A DNA stretch of 64,000 bases, from the NCBI GenBank assembly GCA_021307315.1, contig JAJSPD010000031.1, forward strand, positions 186,001-250,000, written 5' to 3'. Shown here piece after piece: positions 13,212-24,951 of the stretch. The position numbers and the translations under genes were made by a program. Numbering within the stretch: the stretch's first letter is position 1; each line of letters opens with the position of its first letter. The notes beneath the pieces were generated by a model that did not search any database, was not told where the DNA came from, and worked only from the letters and a program-made list of their open reading frames with translations. The stretch comes from Bisporella sp. PMI_857 (lineage: Eukaryota > Ascomycota > Leotiomycetes > Helotiales > Helotiaceae).

Positions 13212-15497
13212 CATCCTGCAGCATTCCTGTCTTGAGCATCCTATTTCTCGATTAGTTCTAATTGTTCGTAAAATATTCAACTTGGAACTTAGCTTACCTC
13301 AACAGCATCATCCCAATTTGATTTATACAAAAATAGTCCCTCGATCGCAGCAACCCTATTAAAGATTAATATTATAATGTCTTCTTGAAAATATCGACTT
13401 ACAAGCCAAGAGCAACGGCAACGCCGGACCACAATCCCTCAAGGCCCCACTTTAAACCGAATGCTGTCCCGAACGAGATAGGCATAGCAATCACATAGTA
13501 GCAGAAGAGGTTTACCCATCCTCCAATCTCTTAGCGACCAAGGCCTCTGAGCAAGCCATTGCAGTTTGCTGCTAGGGCATCGAAAAGTTAGAATGCAGCA
13601 CATATGGGCAAGACCTTGGCGACGAGATTTACGACATCTTGATCATTCGTGAACAGTTGTGGGATGATGTTCCGGAGGGTGGCGAGTATAATCACGTTGA
13701 ATATTCCTATGATGCTAGCTATGACTAAGGTCTGCAGAAAGTTAGTGGCTGGAAGGAAGTTCACATGGAGACAAAACATACCACTCTAGCACTTGTTCTT
13801 GCCGCATCTGAAAGAGTCGCTCCTATAAGATTTGCTACTCGAGTGGATGCAGCGATGGATACAGAGAAAGGTATCTGGAAAGTGATCGCTGATAAGGTCG
13901 ACAGAATACTCTGGGCGGCGAGATGAGTAGTAGAGAGGTAACTCGCTGCGAGGGTCAATATCTCGAAAGCAAGATACTCCGCTTCAACCATAACCATTCC
14001 TGGAAGAGCTAGTTTTATCATCGGCCCTGGAGAAATTAGCGCTATACTATGGGTTTTGCATCATCAAAAGCCTTACCCCAGTTGCGGAACGCTTTGTAAG
14101 TCAGACCATTCCAGCACTGTTTCCCATCCACAAAGTAAACATATAAGAATAGGAATAATGGCATGAGATTATCTGTGACCGCAACAGCAATCGGAGCCCC
14201 GATGAACCCCCATCCGAAGTGCCAGACAAATAGCCAGTTCATAAAAGCATTCAACGGCGCCGCGACTAGAAGAACATAAGTCGTGGATGCAAATAGCCCC
14301 TGTGATTGCACGAAGCGTTTACCACTCTCGAAAAGTGCAAAACCTGGTGCCCCCAAGGCCAACACGCGCAAGTACAATCCAGCAAGCTCGGCTGTCTTTT
14401 TCTCAGGCACAATTTTTAGCAAGATAGCCTCGGCAAAGATCCAGACTAATGCTATCGGAATAGTCAACAGCCACAAGAAGTATACCATTCGCTGGAATTG
14501 AAGACCAACGAGCTCTTTCCTTCCAGACCCATATGCTTGAGCGCAAAGGGTATCGAGACTGGTCGCCATGCCTTGATATATCGCGTATCCGAAGATATTG
14601 GCGGTCATAGATGCCAAACTTACAGCACCAAGCTCTACCTTTCCTAGATGACCAACAGTGAAAATACTTGCTACTGTCAGAGAATATTGCAGTACTAAGT
14701 TTACCCAAGAATTAGTCGACATTGAGGGATAATGACGCCGAATGTCAGATAGCAAATCTCCAAGAAAGAAATATGTGGCAATTCGCTCTACAAAGATCTA
14801 TAATAGAGGCTCACTTACAAAATGTTACGACCAGCGGAAGAGAATAATTCCAGATGGTCTTGGTTTCCCGCTGCCAAGTTGTTTTGATCTTTCCCGCTGC
14901 GACAGCTTCTTCCCATTGCCTGTTCAGCCGCTCATGCTGAGTACGAGCTGATTCTTGGGATCCATTCGGTAATAACAATGAAGTCTCGGATGGGTCTGTT
15001 ACGAATAAAGGAGCCGCTGCTTCCTCGTCACCGTCTGTCTTTGGGATCTTGGTGCTAAAAAATCTTTGATATAATCGGCTCAAGGCGTTCCGTTGCTTCG
15101 GTTCTGGATGTTTTGGTGGAACAAGACGATTGTCCCGCAATAGACTCCGCTCCTCGTTCCTCGATTGCTTCTTTTCCTTTTTCGAGAGCCTGACTGTATC
15201 CAAGTGCTGAGGCGTGACCGCAGGTCGTGTAGCTCCATATGCTACAGCACTAGGTCTTCGATAAGAATTAGCCATTGAATGCTGCAGCTCATCTGGGCGG
15301 ACTGTTGACGCGTCCGAATCGTCGTCGCCGGAGCTTGTACCATGTCCATCATTCTCGTCGTCGGAGCATTCTAACAGATCACGCGCTATGCTCTCCTGAG
15401 CTATTGGAGAAGCGGACAAGTAGGAAGTGCTGAAAGGTGAACGGGCGATGGACCCTTGTCTGCTGGGTTGTTTCCTGATCGGTCTAGAAGATGACAT
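13212..15497 (-). pseudogene. MATE-family multidrug/toxin efflux transporter, two premature stops
   Basis: Multi-pass H+/Na+-coupled antiporter of the fungal MATE family, usually on vacuolar or plasma membranes. Coding order: exon 1 15497-14819 (hydrophilic, Ser/Arg-rich tail, then the first helix), exon 2 14694-14077, exon 3 starting 14026, exon 4 starting about 13730. The order is consistent with the family (LLQYSLTVASIF, GHLGKVELGAVSLASM, WGPMIKLALPGMVMVEAEY). In exon 4 the frame hits TAA at 13590-13588 and again at 13533-13531. The same frame then continues with clear MATE residues (EIGGWVNLF), two more canonical introns and a natural TGA at 13214-13212. At both stops I expect glutamine (CAA) from the family, so each is a single C-to-T change. 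If translated, the product would lose roughly the last 110-120 residues, including the final helices. An alternative ATG lies at 15533. Confidence 0.85.
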
Positions 15498-15533
15498 TGT
15501 GTATGGTTGGCCTGTACTTTGGGACGTGAACAT

Positions 15534-16083
15534 GAGAAGCGTCTATTTGTTTGTCTTTTTTGCTTCTGTTTTCAGAATATGAATCATCCAAGAGGCGGCC
15601 CACTTCCACCCGGCATACAAAGACACGAGACGACAAAATCACTATCGAGCAAAGGTAGATATATGTGTGAGAGTCCGTGTGGTGGAAGAAAGACTTCCTC
15701 GATTTAACGATGGGTGTCAATGCAAGGCAAAATTTCCACTCCGTACTTTACTCCATATCCGTAGCACATCAACAAGCAAGGATGAGCTTGGGAAAGCTTT
15801 CCCCAATTAGCCAATCGCCAATCAAGCCTGACAAAAAAACTGCTGTAGCCTGCCAAAGATTTGCCCCGCCATTTGATAAGAGGAGATGGCCCGATTTGGC
15901 ATATCCAGCCGAGCCGATAAGAGACCCAAGATTCTGTTATTCATTACCATGTTTGTTGCTGCCCCTTCATATGGCGTGCTCTACAGCCCAAGTGTGCAAT
16001 ATTTTGTTGTCAAAGAACTTCAAGTCGCAAAGTTATGCTTGTACTTTGAGCCTAGAGGAAAACTCCAAATCTTACCTGGAGAA
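15534..16083. other. Divergent intergenic region, MATE and DUF202 genes
   Basis: About 550 bp between divergent genes. The open frame ending at 16179 could extend the DUF202 protein upstream to an ATG at 15886. I prefer the later ATG because the upstream part reads as hydrophobic but has no family resemblance. No other gene is seen. Confidence 0.5.
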
Positions 16084-16796
16084 ATGCCTCAATCCGGAGA
16101 TGAAGAAGAAGCTACGACGCGCCATGTTTACAATGCCTTGCATTACCGCTTGGTCAATCCAGTTGTCGTCGAAGAGTAAGTCGATTGCGGGGGGGGAGAA
16201 ATATTGCCATTGTCAAATAAGAAGCTGACAGCATCGAGCAGTCACCAAGGATCCTCAGTCTTTTGCGTACCTCCTTTTCTAGGCCCCCTGCTCTTCGATA
16301 ACACCGATAGCGATGCTCGCGATCACTGTGCCAATGAACGAAGTAATCGCTTTTCTTTTATTCATGGGCAACATGCACTGATTTTGTCCCAGCTTTCCTG
16401 TCCTACCTGCGCCTCAGCGTATATATGACCATTGTCTCTGTTGCAATAGTTGTTTCTTTTCATCTCAAATCCGAGCCTTCTTCACTGGAATTACGTATGG
16501 CTAAACCCCTGGGGATTATTTTCTGGTTGTTGAGTCTGGCTTGTCTGGCGCTTGGTTTTGGGAATTACGTCAAGACAGTCAACAAATATAGTCGACGAAC
16601 TGCCATTGTGCAGACGGGGTGGAAAACGCAATCAGTATGTACACTGTTCTGCTAGCTGGTGGGCTGGAGGATGTCTCAAGAGCTGGAATATGGAAGCAAG
16701 TTGCTGACATAAGTATTCTAGATATTGTCATTAATTGCATGCGCCATAGTTGGAGCATGCGTTTTATTTCTTGCAACAAACTCGAAGCGGTCTTGA
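16084..16796 (+). CDS. DUF202 (YidH-like) small membrane protein
   Basis: Small integral membrane protein of the DUF202 family. The molecular function is unknown; the domain resembles the membrane part of fungal vacuolar transporter chaperone subunits. Four exons: 16084-16175, 16242-16342, 16393-16634, 16722-16796. All have GT-AG ends and give 169 residues. The hallmark ARDHCANERTFLSYLRLS is created across the second intron. Three membrane segments follow: SVYMTIVSVAIVVSF, KPLGIIFWLLSLACLALGF and a C-terminal LSLIACAIVGACVLFLA. The first intron contains a G8 run at 16189-16196. The region just after the first junction (residues about 32-40) matches the family less well than the rest. A start at 15886 would lengthen the protein in frame. 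Confidence 0.8.
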
Positions 16797-18479
16797 AAAG
16801 TTGTTCGAAAGAACGCGCAAAGTCATCTTAGTAATTGTGGATTGCATAGCGTAGGAGTTGTGTGTATGATAAACTTTCTGATCTGAAGATACCCTCAATT
16901 TCATTAATGTTTATTCGCACATTCTTCGAATGTTTTGTTTATACAATTGTATATCATACTCTGTGATCCCGATCCAAATGATAGTAATATATAAGCTTCA
17001 AGACCTAGAGGGATATATTAAGGCTCTTAAATAAAAGCTCCAGTACACAAAGATTGCCCAAAAGCAGAGGGAAACTAACAGCGAAGAACTGGGGTTTCTA
17101 TCTTTATCATCCTAAGCAAAAACTACTTGATTTGAACATGGAGTTGAACACTGTCAGTGGTTCATTTCAAGGTTATAAAGGTTCAAGGAGAATTTACTTT
17201 TTCTATAGTATTTGCTCAAATCAAGCACTAGCATGTTTGCTATATAGGTATGTCAACTTGGTCTAGTATTACTGAAGGAGCTTTCAAATCGGTTAATTAA
17301 TCACAAACAAAATATGAACGGCTCAATTTAGACACCTCTGCTGGGCAACGATCTGAGGTAATCCATTTTAGGGGCGCATTGGGAAAATATTTTAATAACG
17401 AAATAGATACCTTTTCGTTCGCACCAAGTTTAGCTTCCGAGTCCTTCGTTATAAGTCGCAGAGCTCGTTTAGAGACTCTCACAACTAAATTCGACCCGAG
17501 GCTCATGGCTACAAACTTAGCCAACGGATATATTTAGATGCATCTAGCACACAGCTATTTGCAAGCAGATCTATTGAGACCAAGTGCCACGCAGTGAGTC
17601 TAGTAACGGTGCATTTTACGACGATCGGCTGGCATCCATTGCATATTTCCACGACCTCGAGATGATATATCTGGAAGAGTAGATAGATGCTCCTAGAGCA
17701 GCGGAAATACGGCTCGACTATGCTCAAAGAGCCATCTGGATCTATAGCAAAGAGCACGCGGAGATGTAACCAGGGGTGGTCTGGACTGGAGGCTGTGGTT
17801 AAGGCCTCAGCGGTGTCAAGGGTAGGACTTCCATGCACCACCTGATCTCCCTTCCAATATCCCTTATATTGCGATCTGGACCGCTGTACAATAGAATGAG
17901 AAAATTACTAGAGCCCAAAGACAGCCAGAGGCAGGTGCTCTAAACAGCTTGATTTTTTTGGTCTCTGATTTCAATAGCGACCAGGACAACAACGCGGTGA
18001 CGGTGGAGGCGGAGGCGATAGTGATGATAGAGATGATGAGAATGGTGGAAAGGATCACCGCAATAATGCAAACACAGATCAGAACGACATACTTAGAGTG
18101 AAGATAATTTCGGTTTTTTTAAGAGAAGGGGGGGGGGGGGGGCGGCTGAGTAAAAGGGGCGCATCTTCAGGTGCTTCACTGGCACCACGCCTGTTCATTA
18201 GCAGCATTTCAACGCCACAAGGCTTTTGAAATAGCCAAATGGAGATTTCTTCTTTTTCTACTTAAGGAGAGGCTTGTCCCCACTTGCGTTTTAGTTTGAA
18301 AAATATCGCTGGGTACTCGGAAGCTTTGTGCAGTACATTGTGATGCTGATCTGCTAGTGTTAAATATTGCGAAGTCTCCCATCTCGTGGGAAGGTACTAC
18401 AATGACACCTTCTTCAGTTTGTGTTGGATACTAATTAGTCTTCCGTAGGTGAGCCGCTAAAGGTCGCATATGTTCTACA
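16797..18479. other. Intergenic with a hydrophobic open frame
   Basis: About 1.7 kb upstream of the chitin synthase. The minus strand has an open frame at 17864-18058 with two hydrophobic stretches. It begins after a stop without its own convincing ATG and cannot be joined sensibly to the frames at 17297-17841, so I do not call a gene. A G15 run lies at 18128-18142. Confidence 0.5.
18128..18142 (+). repeat. G15 homopolymer run
   Basis: Fifteen consecutive G residues about 340 bp upstream of the chitin synthase ATG, in its likely promoter. It is the longest homopolymer I see in the window. Confidence 0.9.
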
Positions 18480-21400
18480 ATGAGGGGTCATGGCGAGCAA
18501 GATAGTACAGAGTTAGAGCCCATATCTCGAGAATACGAACCTGATCATGATCCGCTGGCCATTTCTGAAGAAACCAATCTCTTATGGTCTGACTCCAATA
18601 CACGTGCTCATGCTAGCTTCGGTCATCCTGGGTTACTCTCTGGACCAGAGTTTCACCCGAGAGCTAACACTCCCAGTCCTTCACCATCGCCGCACTCTCG
18701 AGACGCAAGAGGTCTATCACATAGCTTTATCCCAGCTGCTCAGTCCCTCTCTTCCCAAGAAGACAGACCCGGATTCGATTTGCAAGAATCATATGCCTCC
18801 CAAATTTCAAGTGACTACTCGCAAACGGACCCTAGCTTTACTATTCAAACCGAAGAAGAAGCCACTAACGCTTGGCGTAAAAGACAAAACCCAACAGCAG
18901 GCGGTCTGCGTCGCTGGGGTACAAGGAAAGTGAAACTCGTGCAAGGTACTGTCCTCAGTGCCGATTACGACACGCCATCGGCCATCAAGTCCGCCATTCA
19001 AGCAAGATATAGATATCAGGGGGAAGAGCTTACCCACATGAGATGTACACACTGCCATGCAAACTACTATGTTGAAAACAAGTAGCTGATTGAGGCTCCC
19101 AGACACCGCAGCTACTTGCGACCCAGACGATTTTACTGTAAAAAATGGCTATAACCTACGTCCCGCTTTGTATAACCGGCACACGGAATTATTCATCGGA
19201 ATTACGTATTATAACGAGGATAAGTCCTTATTCTCACGTACTCTTCACAATGTCATGACAAATGTGCGAGATATTGTTAACTTGAAGAAGACCGACTTTT
19301 GGAACATTGGCGGGCCGGCGTGGCAGAAGATCGTTGTTTGCGTCCTGATGGACGGTATAGATCCTTGCGACAAGGATGTTCTCGATATCCTTGCAACAGT
19401 AGGAGTATATCAGGATGGAGTTATGAAAAAGGACGTCGACAGAAAAGAAACCAAGGCTCACATTTTCGAATTCACGACACAGATATCAGTCACTGCCCGC
19501 CAAGCCCTAATTAGACCAAGTGATGAGTCCATCCAATCCTTACCACCAGTGCAGGTGATGCTCTGCCTGAAGCAAAAGAACTCCAAGAAAATTAATAGCC
19601 ATCGTAAGTCACAGTTCTACCAAAGTTATCTGATGAAAGATTTCTCCCTTAATCAATAGCTTTGACTGGCTTTTGCTCACAAATTTCTCTGCTCGTTCTT
19701 CCAGTCATGCCTCCCTTCAGATACCTCAATCAATTTCCGTAATTTTTGAGAGCACTGTCTCTACCTCTTTCAACATAAGAAACTCTACTAATGCTCCCTT
19801 CCACAGGCTGGCTGTTCAACGCATTTGGTCGCATACTAAATCCCGAGGTTGTCATCTGCTTAGATGCTGGCACTCGGCCAGAAGCACGATCACTTCTCTC
19901 CCTATGGGAAGCATTTTACAATGACAAGGACTTAGGCGGTTGCTGTGGTGAGATCCATGCTATGACCGGCCGTGGTTGTGGCTACGTCTTAAAGCCTTTA
20001 GTTGCTGCACAAAGGTTCGAGTACAAAATCAGCTGTATCTTGGATCAGGCAATGGAAACTGCATTTGGCTACGTTACAGTGTTGCCTGGCGCCTTTTCGG
20101 CGTACCGATTTCGAGCTATCGTTGGACGGCCACTCGAGCAATATTTCCATGGTGATCATACTTTAGCAGAAAGGCTCGGGAAGGACGGTGTGCATGGCAT
20201 GAACGCCTTCGTCAGAAATATGTTCCTTGCAGACGACCGTATCCTAAGCTTCGAGCTCGTGACGAAAAGAAACTCAAAGTGGCACACATCCTACGTCAAG
20301 TCGGCCAAAGCAGAGACAGATATTCCTGAGGATATCATCGAATTTATAGACCAAAGGCGGCGCTGGATAAATGGCGCTTTTGCCGCAGCCGTCTATTCGA
20401 TTGTGCATTTTTGGAGAATTTACAAATCGGGCCACAACATTATTCGCATGGCGGTATTGCACATTCAACTGCTCTACAATATCGTTGCCTTACTGCTCTC
20501 CTGGTTCGGCATTGCGGGCTTTCTGCTAACGACCTTCATCATAACCGATATTGCTGGTTCTCCACCTGCTGGGTCAACGATACGTGCGTTCCCTTTCGGC
20601 AAAGCAACTCCTACTTTCAATGCGATCATTCAGTTGCTCTATCTGTTAACTGTTATACTTCAATTTATTATGGCATTGGGAAACAAGGCGAAATGCCAAT
20701 ACTGGGCTTACTTTGCCTCGTTTACGATCTTTGGTGCCGTCCAACTCTACTTCATAATGAACATTCTCTACTTGATGATTCATGTCCTTAAGATTGGCTC
20801 ATCCGACAATACGGGAGGCGATTACAACTACATCCAGCACTTCTATGCGGCTATAGGGAACTGGACGGTACTTATTACCTGTGGAGCTGTGTTCGGAGTC
20901 TACTACGCTGCATCTTTCCTCCATTTGGATCCTTGGCATATGTTCGATAGCTACGCACAATATCTGTTTGTTGTCTCAAGCTACACCAATATCCTCAACG
21001 TTTACGCATTTAGCAACTGGCATGATGTTTCGTGGGGCGAGAAGCGAGGAAAGCCAGCGAGAGAACCGGAGAGCGCATTGCCCTCGGCAACTGTGACCTC
21101 CATGGGAGGCCCTAGTTCTGCTCGCATCATGGAGGAAATAGAGAGGCCCCAAGCTGATATTGATAGCCAGTTTGAAGCAACCGTAAAACGTGCTCTCAAT
21201 CCCTACAAGAAACAAAAAATTGCCGACACGGGTCCCACGGTAGAGGAGTCATTCAAATTATTCCGGACAAGACTGATTGCAGTGTACATTTTCTCCAACT
21301 TCTTACTCTGTATGTTTGTTATAAATGAGGGGTTTGATGTCTTGAAATTTCTAGTGAGTGGTCATACAGGATCTTGTGATTCGTGAGTATCAAAAACGCA

Positions 21401-21554
21401 GCTGATAATCATGCAGGGCAACTCCTTTTCTCGCAAAGTGTGGTTTTTCCGTATATGGTTGTGGGCAACTTCAGGAACTTTTGCTGCTCGATTTGTTGGG
21501 AGTTGCTATTTTTTGTTGATGTCTGGAGTGAGTTGTTGTTTCGCTCGTCGGTAG
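18480..21554 (+). CDS. Class I chitin synthase
   Basis: Processive family 2 glycosyltransferase that makes cell-wall chitin from UDP-GlcNAc at the plasma membrane and in chitosomes. Exons: 18480-19044, 19103-19603, 19807-21353, 21417-21554. The frame is kept throughout and the product is 916 residues. Residues 1-150 are hydrophilic and Ser/Pro-rich. The catalytic part shows [69 protein letters not shown] and the product-binding QRRRW. Several membrane helices follow, and the last exon supplies a terminal hydrophobic segment. DGIDPCDK and the AHIFEFTTQ context point to class I (division 1), not III or V. The third-exon acceptor is set by the [13 protein letters not shown] continuity; the intron before it is unusually long (203 nt). 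A 33-bp block just after the stop recurs near 23651. Confidence 0.93.
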
Positions 21555-21567
21555 TGGAGTAACTAGC

Positions 21568-21600
21568 GTTCCGAAACCTCTTGCGATGCTATTCGAATAC
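21568..21600 (+). repeat. Copy A of a ~34-bp dispersed repeat
   Basis: Lies 14 bases past the chitin synthase stop. It aligns with 23651-23684 with about 31 of 34 positions identical (one single-base indel and two substitutions by eye). Both begin GTTCCGAAA and end CTATTCGAATAC. The flanks do not align. Confidence 0.75.
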
Positions 21601-21725
21601 AATATAAATATTCTTTTGCTTTATGTAAAATAAGAGCATAATTGAAAATCTTCCTTGCAAAATATGCAAAATAAGCTTTGATACTATGATTTCTGATTAT
21701 GCTAAAGTGTATAGGTCCATACTAT

Positions 21726-22070
21726 CTATGTCTGGGGGAACCGTATATTTCTTGGAGGAAGTCTCAGCGGGGTTGCATCATGTTGAATATAACAAGACTC
21801 GCAGAATGTTGGAGGTGTTTGAACAGTCTCTATAACCTTCCTATGTGGCGTGAGATGTATAACGAGTAGTGGAGATAGAGACAATCCTAAATGGGCTCCA
21901 CGACTTTGTTCCTCTACCTTTGTAGCCACGATCTCCCATCCTTTATCTCGTATCTTTTCTTCTTCCTTCACGAAAAGGTCTTTTCGTGCAATGCCTTTCT
22001 GTAGTACATCTACACGCCGTGCAAACTCCTAGTGCAAGCTTTCTACAAAATCTGGTAGATCTGATAAGCA
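21726..22070 (-). pseudogene. Decayed coding fragment, unrecognised
   Basis: On the minus strand one frame reads through about 21726-22070 with coding-like charged helices (LQKGIARKDLFVKEEEKI, then KGWEIVATKVEEQSRG) and ends in a less structured tail. Upstream, the same frame is interrupted by a TAG at about 22029-22031, where CAG would restore it. No ATG gives a full-length protein and I do not recognise the family. I read it as a relic; an exon of an undetected gene is possible. Confidence 0.35.
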
Positions 22071-22577
22071 TGTTACCTCCTGAGCGACCTAGATTCATTC
22101 TTGCGCCTGGGATCCTACGGTCTTTCAGATCTAACTTCAAGAAAAGGGGTGGCCCACCACAGCCCCAGCAGATGAAAGCAAGCTTGGATAGCATGATCCA
22201 GAAACTGGCATGCATAATATTCATCACCGGTCTGGCGGCAGGGGTGTGCGGGCAAAAGAGTGCACGATATTGAACGGTAATTTGTACTGAGTATCGTGGA
22301 AAATGCGTGTCCCATATCGATCTTGAAACGGATGGTCGGGTATTTCGATATCTACAGACAAACTGCAAAGAAAGCGACGGTTGTAATCGCCGATACGCTG
22401 TAGGAACGAATATAACGGATTTCAGACTTCGTTTTCGTCAAAACGAAACGTGTTGCTTTGATAAAATCATGCGGCGGCTTCGGCAGCGAGAGCTGGATGA
22501 CAAACAAGAAGATCTGTAGCTGGCAAATGGAGAATTGAAATTCTCCCTTCTATTGTATAAGCGCGAGTGATAATAGT

Positions 22578-22799
22578 TTAGCTGGCATCGATAAAGAGCT
22601 TGTTGTTTTCGTAACTATATCTGCCAATCGTTACAGATGATATATTAACAGGCCGCGATGCAATAAAGGCGCTGTTGTAAATTTGATTGCGGATCTCTCG
22701 CGGAAGGTCGAAAAAACATGTTGTTGAGCAGACTTCCAATCCTAGAGGTTCTCCCTTTCGCCAGGAAATTCGACGGGTACGTTTCCGAGTCTGACACAC
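22578..22799 (-). pseudogene. 2EXR/F-box-like domain fragment
   Basis: The short minus-strand frame contains FFDLPREIRNQIYNSAFI, the core of the 2EXR (LPxEIRxxIY) domain that is abundant in fungal proteins of unknown function. The rest of such a protein (usually 250 residues or more) is missing or scattered over other frames up to about 23302. No start is convincing. An apparently intact relative of the same domain class lies at 55139-56253. Confidence 0.45.
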
Positions 22800-23436
22800 A
22801 GTCAGAAGAAACGGTGCAGCCGCGTAATTTGCTCTGTGTCTCCTCTATCGCCATGGTAATAAAAGGTTTTCGTGGAGGAGTTGTAGTCGTCTCTATATTT
22901 TGAGCCAATATTCTGACAGCCAAGCAAAGAACACTCCAAGTACACCTGATTTTGGTTTCGGCAAGCATCTAGTTCTTCCTTACTCTCTAGCAGCGTAAGC
23001 AAGCGGTTGTATTCCCCGTGCTATAACTAAAAAGTATACCACTCAGATTCTGAGACTGATGCGCACATATAAACTGCCGAATCAGCTTAAGTATATTCAG
23101 CACCAGCTTTATTGGTTTTAAGTCGGTAGATGGTGGAGCTCAATGCGCCATTAACGAAGTTGCTAGACGGAGTGACGTCTTTAGAACAGTTGTTGCAATC
23201 ATCAGAAAATTGAGGCTTGCCTGATGCCTGTAGCTCAGTTGCAAGACGTGTACTGGCCTCATAATTGCCAAGAAGTATACTTCTAAGTAAAGCAAGCCTC
23301 AAGGAGCTGAGGGCATAGGTATGTTACGCGTCAAGGCCCTTTGACGAATGACTCAAGGGCTTCTACGAGTCGAGCATATGCATAACTAGGGTTACCAAGA
23401 AAATAACTACCCCCTGCGAAAGCCAAAATCGTTTAG

Positions 23437-23776
23437 ATGATCGAGAGATGGAGAGCTTTGGACTGCACTTGATGGGGCCATTTCCACCGTAATTCAAGCA
23501 TGGAGAGATAAACTGAGCCCCATCCTGGAAAGTTCGGATGATAACTTCAAGAAAGCCCAGGAGAGATTTCTACAAGAGTTTGAGGGCCATCTTCGGTCTT
23601 CTTTAGAGAAGATGTACAACCCAGAAGCGGCCACGAGAAGAGCGAAGGAGGTTCCGAAAATCTCTTGCGATTCTATTCGAATACTACAACGGAACGGGTT
23701 CCTTGTTCTCCAGAAGTTTAGTCAGTTTGAGAATCTTGTACTGGTGGCACATGATTCAAATATTTGGAATAAATGA
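23437..23776 (+). pseudogene. Orphan open frame, probable relic
   Basis: One plus-strand frame is open from just after a stop near 23436 to a TGA at 23774-23776. It reads as amphipathic helices (for example FKKAQERFLQEFEGHLRSS and LQRNGFLVLQKFSQFE). The only late ATG would give about 54 residues. I do not recognise the family. Part of it (23651-23684) is copy B of the repeat also found after the chitin synthase gene. Confidence 0.35.
23651..23684 (+). repeat. Copy B of a ~34-bp dispersed repeat
   Basis: Near-identical to 21568-21600 in the same orientation. This copy lies inside an open frame (reading EVPKISCDSIRIL), whereas copy A lies in a 3' flank. Confidence 0.75.
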
Positions 23777-24951
23777 AGTAACATTTTGACGGACCAGGAT
23801 TGATTATGGGTGGCGAAAGTATATCAATAATGTCGCTCTACGTACCCGAAATGAACCCCGGTTTATGATAACATTCGCATGGCGGGAAAGGTTAAGGGAT
23901 ATCAAAAAGCGGTTAATAATGTCTATTCTTCGTCGTGCGGACGCAGCTACTCTCTTGAATCCCCATAGTAGGCTACTCTCGGAAAGCAGGATAGGGATTG
24001 AAAGGAGGAGGCAGACCTTCAGGTGGATGGGGCTGTTTTGCAGTTAGGATCAAGAGTTTCTTTGACCTCAAGGCCATGTATATGAAAATTGAATAGTAAG
24101 AAAAAAAATACAGTCTCTGGTCTTAATTACTGGGCGAATTATTATCATTTAATATCAATTGGCTCCATAAGTCTATTGACTATGGGAACTGTAGCGCAAT
24201 GCATCCAAGTCCAAACTCAGTCCTGACTCCTCAAGAACTCCAAGAAAGGGGATCTTCGCTGGAGCGGACATACAGTTGCAAAGTTTCGTATCTTAGTGTA
24301 TCCCACCAAAATATGCAAGTACAGCCTATTAGACGTCATCGATCATCTTCTGCAAAGAAATGCACAGTCTTAACATGCCCTTCGCTCTTTCCATCGAATG
24401 CGCGGGATGTGGAAGGGCCAAAAAAATCTAACCAATTCGAAATATTCAGCTCAACTTGCCGAGGCAATTTCTTTGTAATATTCGAATGCAAGATTAGTCG
24501 TAGAGATAATTGAATCGAGGAGTCAACCTTGCTTCAAATAATCGTGGATTGCATAGGCTTGACTGGGAAGGCACGGCCCGTTCCACTTTGTCGATCCCAG
24601 GGTATGAAGTTGTGACACAGCACTAATGAGGTACAAAATATCAGCCATGTTTCCCCAGCATTGATTCTGAAGAAAATTAAACATAGATCGAGATAATCGA
24701 ACAATTATTCTTCTTACCAATTGCATATAATCGTGGCTAATATCTAGAATTATTGTGATCTGTAGAAAGGATAACAATATTATCACTTTCGTGGACATGA
24801 GATTGTTATCCTCGATTTGTAAAGGTGAGCAGTTGGGTTATAAGCATATTCCTTATTAGGCATGGCCCAGGGAAAGTCATTTCTATAATCGATGTTATTT
24901 TGTAGATCGTGACCTTCTGAAGCCTATCAACAAACAACAACAACACTCATC

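Noticed and set aside
13012..13362. 116-codon plus-strand frame
   Set aside because: Lies over the 3' end and introns of the MATE gene in antisense; low complexity and no domain.
17297..18058. Three minus-strand frames as a possible membrane-protein gene
   Set aside because: The hydrophobic first frame has no ATG of its own after a stop, and no splice join to the later frames keeps frame convincingly.
16836..24560. Shared GTGGATTGCATAG near 16838 and 24543
   Set aside because: About 17 of 18 matching bases is expected by chance a few times in a 64-kb self-comparison.
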